Shown here: positions 32,918 through 40,052 of the stretch, piece by piece
Layout: the number at the start of each line of letters is the position of its first letter
How positions within the stretch are numbered: the stretch's first letter is position 1
NCBI GenBank assembly: GCA_963707435.1
Contig: CAVPPF010000006.1
Span: 62,001 to 126,000 of the forward strand
Source: UBA4744 sp963707435
GTDB lineage: Bacteria; Actinomycetota; Acidimicrobiia; Spongiisociales; UBA4744
Reading direction: 5' to 3'
DNA length: 64,000 bases
The notes under the pieces: generated by a model
Database searches by the model: none
Told to the model about the DNA's origin: nothing
What the model saw: the letters and a program-made list of their open reading frames with translations, nothing else
Made by a program: the position numbers and the translations under genes

Positions 32918-33544
32918 CTATTCAATCTCGGCGGCTTCTTCCCAGTTCTCCCGGGCCTCGTTCGCCGCCGCCACCGCCACGATCAGCGCCGCAGCCGGGT
33001 CGGCCCACCACCATCCCGCAACGGCATTCAGGGCCAGTCCGACCAGCGTGGCGGTTGCCAAGAAGCCGTCGAGCAGCGTCATCGTTGCCTCCGACCGCAG
33101 AGGTTCCGAATCGAGCTGTTCGGCGGTAGTGCGTTTCCAGCGAGCCAATGCAAACATGACGGCCGCAGCCACCACGAGGTAGGCGATGCCCCACGGCGAC
33201 TCATCCGGGCGGCGCCCGCTGGTCAGGTCACTGATCGCCACCAGCGCCAACGCCACCGCCAGCACCGCGAACGCAATGCTCACCAACCGCAGCGCCAACC
33301 GGGTGCGGTGGGGACGGTCGGTTTCGTGTCCGGGTATCAGGTGCCAGACAACCACCAGAGAGGCGAAGACCTCAACGACGGACACCGCCCCGAAACCGAT
33401 CAGCGCCAGCGACGAAGCGACGGCGCCCAGGGCCAGGGTGAGAACGGCTTCACCGATATTCCAGGCAATGGTCCCGTATTCGAGGCGCAGCGCCACCTTC
33501 TGCAGGCGGGCACGATCCGGCGGCGGGGAGGTCACGGCCGCCAT
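32918..33544 (-). CDS. CDF-like (cation efflux family fold) membrane protein
   Basis: A 208-residue protein with six hydrophobic segments in the order of a cation diffusion facilitator membrane domain (NIGEAVLTLALGAVASSLALIGFGAVSVVEVFAS, then ATMTLLDGFLATATLVGLALNAV). The conserved Asp/His metal pairs of true zinc exporters (HxxxD, DxxxD) are not obvious and the C-terminal cytosolic domain is missing, so metal transport is doubtful. The ATG at 33544 is chosen because upstream ORF sequence lies in the divergent gene. It faces the MFS transporter across 79 bp holding a palindrome. Confidence 0.75.
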   Translation of the reverse strand: MAAVTSPPPDRARLQKVALRLEYGTIAWNIGEAVLTLALGAVASSLALIGFGAVSVVEVFASLVVVWHLIPGHETDRPHRTRLALRLVSIAFAVLAVALALVAISDLTSGRRPDESPWGIAYLVVAAAVMFALARWKRTTAEQLDSEPLRSEATMTLLDGFLATATLVGLALNAVAGWWWADPAAALIVAVAAANEARENWEEAAEIE

Positions 33545-33580
33545 TCTGGCACGCAACCGGCAGAAGCGTGCTTGCCAACA

Positions 33581-33609
33581 TGACATCATGCTGACATCAT
33601 GATGATGTC
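33581..33609. promoter_or_regulatory. direct and inverted TGACATCATG repeats between CDF-like and MFS genes
   Basis: TGACATCATG occurs at 33581-33590 and again at 33592-33601, one helical turn apart (period 11). The second copy is half of a 17-bp palindrome GACATCATGATGATGTC (33593-33609). The cluster lies in the shared 79-bp upstream region of two divergent membrane-protein genes, 15 bp before the MFS ATG. It is a strong candidate operator, but no regulator gene is next to it. Confidence 0.55.
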
Positions 33610-33623
33610 GCGACGGGAGCTGC

Positions 33624-34985
33624 ATGAACCCAGGAGAACGAAGCGGGATGCAGACGTTCTTCGTTGTGTGGATCGGCCAGCTCATCTCCGTGGTCGGCTC
33701 CAACCTGACGGGGTTCGGTCTTGCCGTGTGGATGTTTCTCGAGACCGATTCGGTCACGCTCCTCGCCCTGATCATGCTCGCCTCCACGTTGCCGGGGATC
33801 ATGATCGGTCCCTTCGCCGGAGCCCTGGTCGATCGTTTTGACCGCCGCAAGGTGATGCTGATCAGCGATGCCACTGCGGGTCTTGCCACGTTTGTCGTCG
33901 CGGCGCTCTTCTTCACCGATTCCCTCGAGCTGTGGCACATCTACCTGATGGCAACGATCGGGTCGGTGGCCAACGCATTCCAGGAACCTGCCTACACGGC
34001 CTCGGTCCCGCTGCTGGTCCCGAAGAGACACCTGGGGCGCGCCAACGGTCTCGTGCAAATGGGTCAGGCCGTAGGGACGCTGGTGGCACCGGTCCTGGCC
34101 GGTCTGCTCGTTGCCACCACTGGTTTGTGGGGGGTGCTGCTGGCCGACGGAGCCACTTTCCTCGTTGCCGTGACGACGCTGGCGCTGGTCCGCATCCCCC
34201 GGCCGGCAGCAGCGCCGGGTCCCGTCGGGAACGTACGGGGGCAGGTTGTCGAAGGGTGGCGATGGCTACAAAACCGGCGAGGCCTGTTCGGGTTCATGCT
34301 CGTAGCGGCAGGCGTCAACTTCCTGCTCGGGTTCATGAGCGTCCTGTTCATCCCCCTGTACCTCAGCTTCACCGACGAGGTAGTGCTCGGCACGGCCATG
34401 TCGGTCTTCGGGGTGGGGATGCTGCTCGGCAGCCTGGCTATGGGCATATGGGGCGGACCCCGGAGACGAGTCAACGGCATGGTGGTGGGGATCGGCCTCA
34501 GCGGCATACTGGTCGCCACGATGGGCCTGGACGATTCGGTGTTCCTGGTCACCGCCGCCGGGTTTGCACTGATGGCGACGGTGGCGATTGTGAACGGCAC
34601 CAGCCAGGCTCTGTGGCAGGTCAAGGTACCTCCTGAGATCCAGGGACGGGTGTTCTCCGTGCGAAGGATGCTGGCGCAGTTCGCCATCCCGGTTGCGTAC
34701 CTGGCGGCCGGACCGCTCGCCGATGGCGTCTTCGAGCCGCTGCTGGCTCCGGGCGGCAGTCTCGCCCAATCCGTCGGGTCGGTCATCGGAACGGGACCGG
34801 GCCGGGGGATCGGCTTCATGTTCGTGGTGATGGGACTCGGAACCCTGATCCTTGCGTTGGTCGCCTACGCCGCTCCGGCCATTCGCAACCTCGAAGACCA
34901 GCTTCCCGACATGATTCCCGACGAACCAATCGCAGCTGCAGGGCTGGACGTCGAAGTGCCTCCGATGGGTGCCCCGCATTCCTGA
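33624..34985 (+). CDS. MFS transporter
   Basis: A 453-residue protein with about 12 hydrophobic segments. Early features are FFVVWIGQLISVVGSNLTGF and the MFS loop motif GPFAGALVDRFDRRKVMLISD between helices two and three. The overall pattern is that of the MFS_3/EntS-like drug or siderophore exporter group. The ATG at 33624 follows GGGAG, while a second in-frame ATG at 33648 is possible. It is divergent from a CDF-like membrane gene with a palindromic site between. The exported compound is unknown. Confidence 0.88.
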   Translation: MNPGERSGMQTFFVVWIGQLISVVGSNLTGFGLAVWMFLETDSVTLLALIMLASTLPGIMIGPFAGALVDRFDRRKVMLISDATAGLATFVVAALFFTDSLELWHIYLMATIGSVANAFQEPAYTASVPLLVPKRHLGRANGLVQMGQAVGTLVAPVLAGLLVATTGLWGVLLADGATFLVAVTTLALVRIPRPAAAPGPVGNVRGQVVEGWRWLQNRRGLFGFMLVAAGVNFLLGFMSVLFIPLYLSFTDEVVLGTAMSVFGVGMLLGSLAMGIWGGPRRRVNGMVVGIGLSGILVATMGLDDSVFLVTAAGFALMATVAIVNGTSQALWQVKVPPEIQGRVFSVRRMLAQFAIPVAYLAAGPLADGVFEPLLAPGGSLAQSVGSVIGTGPGRGIGFMFVVMGLGTLILALVAYAAPAIRNLEDQLPDMIPDEPIAAAGLDVEVPPMGAPHS

Positions 34986-35045
34986 AGGTCATCCGGCGCC
35001 ATTGCCGGCACCTAATGTGACCGTGTACCGGCGGCGGGATTGGAC

Positions 35046-35603
35046 ATGATCGACATCCTGGCGGCCTTCGGGCTGTCCTCATCTGCGGGTCTCAATGCCT
35101 ACCTCCCGGTGTTGATCACGGGGTTGCTGGCGCGTTACACCACCCTCCTGACCCTTTCGGAGCCCTGGAATGCTCTCGAGGAGCCCTGGGTGCTGCTCGT
35201 GATCGCCGTGTTGCTGCTCGTTGAGGTCGCAGCCGACAAGATCCCGATCATCGACACATTCAATGACATCACGCAGTCATTGATCCGGCCGGTGGCCGGC
35301 GCGGTTCTGTTTGCTGCGTCCAGCAACGCCATCAGTGATATGAATACCGGCCTGGCGCTGGTTCTGGGTCTGCTGGTAGCCGGAGGTGTCTCGACTGCCA
35401 AGACGGTCGCCCGGCCCGTCATCACGGCCACAACCGCCGGGACGGGAAACGCGCTGGTCAGTGCCGGGGAGGACACGGTTGCGGCAGTCGTGGCCGTCAC
35501 CGCCATCGTCGTTCCGGTTGTCTCGGCCGTCTTTGCGATTCTGGCGATCACGGTGCTCGTCTGGTTCATCACGCGACGAAGACGGAAACGCACCGATCTC
35601 TGA
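35046..35603 (+). CDS. DUF4126 family membrane protein
   Basis: A 185-residue protein with five or so hydrophobic segments. It begins IDILAAFGLSSSAGLNAYLPVLITGLLARY, then DKIPIIDTFNDITQSLIRPVAGAVLF, features of the DUF4126 family of unknown function. Its C-terminus is basic (RRRRKRTDL). The ATG at 35046 is preferred over a TTG six bases earlier. It converges on the esterase gene with 25 bp between. No function can be given. Confidence 0.8.
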   Translation: MIDILAAFGLSSSAGLNAYLPVLITGLLARYTTLLTLSEPWNALEEPWVLLVIAVLLLVEVAADKIPIIDTFNDITQSLIRPVAGAVLFAASSNAISDMNTGLALVLGLLVAGGVSTAKTVARPVITATTAGTGNALVSAGEDTVAAVVAVTAIVVPVVSAVFAILAITVLVWFITRRRRKRTDL

Positions 35604-35628
35604 CAACGTTGTTGGGAGATCCGGCCGG

Positions 35629-36603
35629 CTATCCGGAGATAGCCTGGACGATCTCCACGACCACGGGTCCGTCCGTGCGTGGATCGACCACCGAGGTGTG
35701 GGTGCCGTCCTTGACAACGGTCAATTCCACGTCGTACCCGGCTGCTTCGAGTTCGTTGGAGAAGGTGAGGGAGAATCCAACCGGGGCCAGCAGGTCCAGC
35801 TCGCCGTGAACCAGACGGACGACCAGATCCTCATGTTCGCCGATGTGGGTCAACGGGTTGCCATCTTCCCAGGGAGCCGGGTCTTCGATCCGGTCGGTGC
35901 CGAAGAAGATGCCCATGAGCGGGTCGAGCACGTTGGTGTCGTAGGGTCCGGCCACCCCGACGAACGCATCGGGCAGGCCCCCGGACGATGAGGCGATGCA
36001 ATCCCCGTCGAAGGAATCACCGGCGAGGGCCGTAACGGCGCCGATATGCGCTCCGGCGGAGTAACCCACAACGGTGACTGAATCGGCGTCACCCCCGAAT
36101 TGGGGCGCAAACGCACGGGCGAAGCGCACCGCGCAGGCTGCGTCTTCGAACGTCATCGGATAGCCGCCTCCCTGCAGAGCAAGCCGGTACGTGGCATTGA
36201 AGACCACGAACCCGGCGGCCGCCATTGCCCCGGCCAGCGGGGCGATGTCGTCGGGGCTTCCCCCGACCCATCCACCACCGTGGAACAGGACCACCGTCGG
36301 ATAGGTGCCCGGTGTCGCTGGTGCCAGCACATCGAGCGTCAGCGACGAGGTGAAGGGCACAGCTCCTGTGGTGAGTACTTCACCGTCTGTACTGACCGTC
36401 GTCGATCCGGTTGGCCGGATCGAGGTGGTCGTCGTCGTTTCCGGGACGGTCGTCGTCGTGGTTTCCGTCGTTGTTGGTGCCATCGACGTGGTGGTCGACA
36501 AGCTGTCGGCCGGGCCCGCTTCCCCGTCCGCAACAACGGACGGGGCACAGGCGGCCAGGATCAGCGCGAACGCGAGAGCAATCAAGGGGACGGGAGATCT
36601 CAT
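35629..36603 (-). CDS. secreted alpha/beta hydrolase (esterase/lipase) lipoprotein with Thr-rich linker
   Basis: A 324-residue lipoprotein. The ATG at 36603 gives a signal peptide with lipobox LAAC (Cys at about 19). A Thr-rich linker of about 45 residues follows, then an alpha/beta hydrolase domain. The oxyanion segment is VVLFHGGGWVGGSPDD, the nucleophile elbow GYSAGAH, the acid probably Asp in HGELDLLAP, and the His in DGTHTSVVDP. The HGGGW motif places it in the esterase/lipase (BD-FAE or hormone-sensitive-lipase-like) group. It likely acts outside the membrane on esters, and the substrate is unknown. It is the third protein in the window with such a linker. Confidence 0.87.
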   Translation of the reverse strand: MRSPVPLIALAFALILAACAPSVVADGEAGPADSLSTTTSMAPTTTETTTTTVPETTTTTSIRPTGSTTVSTDGEVLTTGAVPFTSSLTLDVLAPATPGTYPTVVLFHGGGWVGGSPDDIAPLAGAMAAAGFVVFNATYRLALQGGGYPMTFEDAACAVRFARAFAPQFGGDADSVTVVGYSAGAHIGAVTALAGDSFDGDCIASSSGGLPDAFVGVAGPYDTNVLDPLMGIFFGTDRIEDPAPWEDGNPLTHIGEHEDLVVRLVHGELDLLAPVGFSLTFSNELEAAGYDVELTVVKDGTHTSVVDPRTDGPVVVEIVQAISG

Positions 36604-36625
36604 CGCGGCCGAGTGTACGGTCGGA

Positions 36626-37348
36626 TCAGACGTATTCGACCGGGTAATCCCCGAGATCGGCAGCCGCCGCCCGATCGATGAGCCAGGTGACGGTGGCAGC
36701 GCCTTCCATGACCCGGCGGGCGGGTAGTGCCGGTTCGGTATCACCAACGAGAATCCGGGCCAACGCCGGTGCCTTGGCACTTCCTGAGGCGAGAAAGATG
36801 ATGTCCCGGGCTGCGTGCAGAAGCGGCAGCGTGGCGGTGAGGCGCCAGCCGTCCTTTTTGGGTATCCAGTTGGCGACGAACCAGCGGTCGGAAACGTCGA
36901 GAGCGGCCGTTCCGGGGAACAGCGAGGCGGTGTGTCCGTCGTCGCCGATCCCGAGCAGCACGACGTCCGGGTGAGGGATGCCGTTCACATCGGGCAACAC
37001 TTCGAGCAACGTCTGTTCGTAGGCGGCGGCCGCCTCGGTGGGATCCCCCTCGGGAACCCAGCGGACGGGATACACGCGGGCTGGCACCCGGTCGAGCAGG
37101 GTGTCCCGGGCCATCCGCAGGTTGTTGTCGGGATGGTCGGGGGCAACCCAGCGTTCGTCGGCTACCCAGGCGTGGACGGTGTCCCAATCAACGTCCTCGT
37201 GGAGGAGGCGTGTGTAGGTAGTGCGGGGGGTGCTCCCGCCGGCCAGACCGAGGGTCGCCCGCGGTCCGCAATCGTTCAGCAAGTGGGCGATGGTGGCGGC
37301 CGCAATATCGGCGATATCGTCGGGCCCGTCCAGCACTCGAACTCTCAT
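36626..37348 (-). CDS. pgl: 6-phosphogluconolactonase
   Basis: A 240-residue protein of the DevB/SOL family, which hydrolyses 6-phosphogluconolactone in the oxidative pentose phosphate pathway. Characteristic segments are LGLAGGSTPRTTYTRL, HAWVADERWVAPDHPDNNLRM, and VLLGIGDDGHTASLFPGTAAL with the catalytic His. The ATG at 37348 begins MRVRVLD; upstream sequence to 37432 is not family-like. It stands alone here, without zwf or gnd. Supplies pentose phosphates in principle, thus pairing with the rpiB at 38222. Confidence 0.93.
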   Translation of the reverse strand: MRVRVLDGPDDIADIAAATIAHLLNDCGPRATLGLAGGSTPRTTYTRLLHEDVDWDTVHAWVADERWVAPDHPDNNLRMARDTLLDRVPARVYPVRWVPEGDPTEAAAAYEQTLLEVLPDVNGIPHPDVVLLGIGDDGHTASLFPGTAALDVSDRWFVANWIPKKDGWRLTATLPLLHAARDIIFLASGSAKAPALARILVGDTEPALPARRVMEGAATVTWLIDRAAAADLGDYPVEYV

Positions 37349-37449
37349 GGCCGAGAAGCCTAAACCCGCCCGGGAGCTTTCTGATGCCTTCTCGCCGGTC
37401 CCGGCCGGGCCGTCCGGCATAGACTCGACCATCCCGACCGGAGGAACTC

Positions 37450-38109
37450 GTGATCGGTGACGTGAAGATTGAGTGGCGACCGCACCAGCAGGTAACCGGT
37501 CGACTGGCGGGCCCCGCCCGGCCTTCGCTTCCGAGCGTGTTGCTGGCTCACGGGGCCGGCGCCGGTCAGGACCACCCCGGAGTTGCCGGAATCCGCGATC
37601 GTCTCGCCAGGGCGGGGGTCCGGGTGCTGACTTTCAACTATCCGTACACCGAGGCAGGCAGGCGCCGCCCTGATGCCCAATCGACGCTGCTGGATTGCCA
37701 CAGAGCTGCGCTTGCATGGCTGGAGAACGAAGCAGGCGGCGATGTGGTCCTCGCCGGACGGTCGATGGGAGGACGGATGGGAAGCTACCTGGCCGCCGGG
37801 GGAGCACCCGCTCAGGGTCTGGTCTTCTACGCCTATCCGCTCCATCCGGCCGGGAAGCCCGACCGGCTCCGGGTCGAACACCTCGCAAACATTGCCGCCC
37901 CGATGGTGTTCTTCTCCGGCACCAGGGACTCGCTGGCCCGGGTCGAGCTCATCGAAGAGCATCTGCAACCTCTACCGAACGCCACCATCGAACTCATCGA
38001 CGATGCCGACCACTCGTTTCGGGTTCCAAAACGGACGGGGCGAACGTTTGAAGAAGTCCTGGAAGCCGTTGCTCACCGGACGGTGGAGTGGATCGAACGT
38101 CTGGGGTAG
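37450..38109 (+). CDS. alpha/beta hydrolase (Tex30/KANL3-like, dienelactone-hydrolase type)
   Basis: A 219-residue cytosolic hydrolase from a GTG with CGGAGGAAC upstream. The early LAHGAGAGQDHPGVAGIRDRL holds the oxyanion region, the nucleophile elbow is AGRSMGGRMGSYLA, Asp is likely in FSGTRDSLARVE, and the catalytic His is in DDADHSFRVPKR. It has no signal peptide. The pattern fits the Tex30/KANL3-like branch of alpha/beta hydrolases, whose substrates are unknown. It is followed by two strong hairpins at a convergent junction. Confidence 0.85.
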   Translation: MIGDVKIEWRPHQQVTGRLAGPARPSLPSVLLAHGAGAGQDHPGVAGIRDRLARAGVRVLTFNYPYTEAGRRRPDAQSTLLDCHRAALAWLENEAGGDVVLAGRSMGGRMGSYLAAGGAPAQGLVFYAYPLHPAGKPDRLRVEHLANIAAPMVFFSGTRDSLARVELIEEHLQPLPNATIELIDDADHSFRVPKRTGRTFEEVLEAVAHRTVEWIERLG

Positions 38110-38139
38110 GGCTTCGTTGGTGGGAACCATCCCCCCTCC

Positions 38140-38163
38140 GGTTTGGCTCGTTCGAGCCAAACC
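38140..38163. terminator. 10-bp hairpin between convergent hydrolase and rpiB
   Basis: GGTTTGGCTC pairs perfectly with GAGCCAAACC around a GTTC loop, 31 nt after the hydrolase stop. It is a good candidate for the rightward transcript. C-rich tracts flank it. Confidence 0.6.
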
Positions 38164-38164
38164 A

Positions 38165-38205
38165 CCTCCCCCCACAGCGACGAGCTTCGCTCGTCAGGGG
38201 GGAGG
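38165..38205. terminator. nested long hairpin between convergent hydrolase and rpiB
   Basis: CCTCCCCCC (38165-38173) pairs with GGGGGGAGG (38197-38205), enclosing a second stem GACGAGC-TTC-GCTCGTC. It lies 17 nt from the end of the leftward rpiB gene. With the neighbouring hairpin it looks like a back-to-back bidirectional terminator, or one unit of an intergenic repeat family. Confidence 0.6.
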
Positions 38206-38221
38206 GCGCACAGGGGTCGAG

Positions 38222-38668
38222 CTATTCCTCGGCCTCGATCGCCTTGACCTTGTTGAGTCTCCGGACGTGGCGGTCCTCGCCGGTGAAACGGGCCAGCAGG
38301 AACGCCGTCGTCACTTCCTCGGCGAGGGCTTGGCCAATGACACGGCTGCCCACGGCAATCACGTTGGCGTCGTCATGCTCGACGGATTGGTGGGCGGTAT
38401 ACGTGTCGTGCGCCAGGACCGCCCGGACTCCCTTGATCTTGTTGGCGGCAATGGCAGCTCCCGCCCCCGACCCGCACACGAGCACGCCGCGGTCGGCCCT
38501 ACCCTCCCGTACGGCCCGCCCTACGGCAGCTGCGTAATCCGGATAGTCGACCGGTGCCTCCGAGTGCGTTCCCATATCGAGAATGGCGTACCCCTGGTCG
38601 GCCAGCAGTTTGGCCAGGTGTTCTTTGAGCTGGAATCCAGCGTGGTCCGCTCCGATAGCGACTCGCAC
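38222..38668 (-). CDS. rpiB: ribose-5-phosphate isomerase B
   Basis: A 148-residue housekeeping RpiB, without any N-terminal extension. Segments are VAIGADHAGFQLKEHLA, the catalytic Cys in VLVCGSGAGAAIAANKIKG, and His in SVEHDDANVIAVGSRV. It interconverts ribose-5-phosphate and ribulose-5-phosphate. The GTG at 38668 follows GAGGAGAG; upstream ORF sequence to 38962 belongs to the murA region. It contrasts with the BMC-targeted RpiB at 25298, where the Cys is Asp. It diverges from murA with 115 bp between. Confidence 0.95.
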   Translation of the reverse strand: MRVAIGADHAGFQLKEHLAKLLADQGYAILDMGTHSEAPVDYPDYAAAVGRAVREGRADRGVLVCGSGAGAAIAANKIKGVRAVLAHDTYTAHQSVEHDDANVIAVGSRVIGQALAEEVTTAFLLARFTGEDRHVRRLNKVKAIEAEE

Positions 38669-38771
38669 GTTCTCTCCTCGGTGTCGTCCGGCACGAGGCA
38701 GGGTAGCTGTCCGGCTTCCCGAGCGGATGACGTCCGGCAGGCCGGTGCTGAGAAACGAGCGGTGCCGACCG

Positions 38772-38777
38772 TACAAT
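38772..38777 (+). promoter_or_regulatory. -10-like TACAAT for a leaderless murA mRNA
   Basis: TACAAT is followed by six bases (CTGTCC) and then the murA ATG, with no ribosome-binding site between. This spacing is typical of leaderless actinobacterial transcripts. A -35 is not evident. Confidence 0.5.
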
Positions 38778-38783
38778 CTGTCC

Positions 38784-40052
38784 ATGGAGGAGATTGTCGT
38801 CACCGGTGGCCGGCCGTTGCACGGATCCGTTGCGGTCCTGGGCGCCAAGAATGCAGTCCTCAAGCAGATGGTGGCCATGTTGCTGGCCCCCGGCACGCAC
38901 CTGCTCCACAACGTCCCCGGGATTCTCGATGTCACGCTGATGGGACGGGTGCTCGAACACATCGGTGCGACGTGTTCGTTCGATGGTCACGCACTCACGG
39001 TTGAGGTGCCGGACGAGCTCCGACCCGAAGCTCCTCTCGATCTGGTTCGTCAGATGCGTGCGTCGATCGTGGTCCTTGGACCGCTGCTGGCCCGTGGGGG
39101 CGTGGCCCGGGTGGCTTTTCCCGGTGGAGATGATCTGGGAGCGCGGCCCATCGACATGCATATCGACGGGCTGAGGAAACTGGGCGCCGAGTTCGAACTG
39201 GAGCACGGAGTGCTCATCGGGAAGGCACCGGGCGGACTGGTCGGGACCGAGATTGGCCTTGAGTTCCCCAGTGTCGGGGCGACCGAGAATGTGCTGCTGG
39301 GGGCCGTCCTGGCAACCGGGGAAACCATCGTCCACAACGCCGCCCGTGAACCCGAGATCGAGGACCTGGCAGCCTTCCTGGTCAAGATGGGTGCCCGGGT
39401 GTCGGGCGCCGGGACCTCGACCATCACGGTCGAAGGTGTTGCGAGTCTCCAGCCGACCACCCACGAAGTCCTGGCAGACAGACTCGAAGCAGGAACCTAC
39501 GCAGTGGCCGGCGCGATCACCGGCGGCGAGGTCCGGATCGAGCGCTGCGTTCCCGACCACCTGCGGATGGAGCTGCGCAAGCTGGCCGACGCCGGCTGTG
39601 TCGTCGAACGGGGAGACGACTGGTTCACCGTCACCGGGCCCGAACGACCGAAACCGGTGGATTTCGCAACACTTCCGTTTCCCGGGTTCCACACCGATAT
39701 GCAGCCGCAGATGGTTGCGCTGCTCAGTGTCGCGTCGGGCACGTCGGTCATCACCGAGAACATCTACGACGCCCGGTTCCGCTATGCGGGTGAGCTGATG
39801 CGGATGGGGGCCGATATCACCATCGAGTGGCAGCATGCCGTGATTCGGGGTGTCCAGAACCTGTCGGGGTGTCCGGTCATTGCTCCCGATATCCGTGCGG
39901 GGGCCTCTCTGGTTCTCGCCGCATTGCGAGCCGAGGGCAAAACGGTGATCGGCGAGGTGCAGCACATCGATCGGGGCTACGACGACTTTGTCGGGCGGCT
40001 GCAATCGCTCGGCGGGCGTCTCGAGCGACGGCCGGCCGGTGCCGGGACGTAA
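38784..40052 (+). CDS. murA: UDP-N-acetylglucosamine 1-carboxyvinyltransferase, Cys-to-Asp active site
   Basis: A 422-residue enolpyruvyl transferase for the first committed step of peptidoglycan synthesis. Lys22 in GAKNAVLKQM and the RASIVVLGPLLAR segment are typical. The active-site loop reads FPGGDDLGARPIDMH, so the usual Cys115 is Asp116. Enzymes with Asp here, as in mycobacteria, are catalytically competent but not alkylated by fosfomycin. The ATG at 38784 directly follows a -10-like TACAAT with no Shine-Dalgarno, pointing to a leaderless transcript; the ORF extension upstream is out of the conserved domain. It overlaps the SpoIID-like gene by 14 nt. Confidence 0.95.
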   Translation: MEEIVVTGGRPLHGSVAVLGAKNAVLKQMVAMLLAPGTHLLHNVPGILDVTLMGRVLEHIGATCSFDGHALTVEVPDELRPEAPLDLVRQMRASIVVLGPLLARGGVARVAFPGGDDLGARPIDMHIDGLRKLGAEFELEHGVLIGKAPGGLVGTEIGLEFPSVGATENVLLGAVLATGETIVHNAAREPEIEDLAAFLVKMGARVSGAGTSTITVEGVASLQPTTHEVLADRLEAGTYAVAGAITGGEVRIERCVPDHLRMELRKLADAGCVVERGDDWFTVTGPERPKPVDFATLPFPGFHTDMQPQMVALLSVASGTSVITENIYDARFRYAGELMRMGADITIEWQHAVIRGVQNLSGCPVIAPDIRAGASLVLAALRAEGKTVIGEVQHIDRGYDDFVGRLQSLGGRLERRPAGAGT

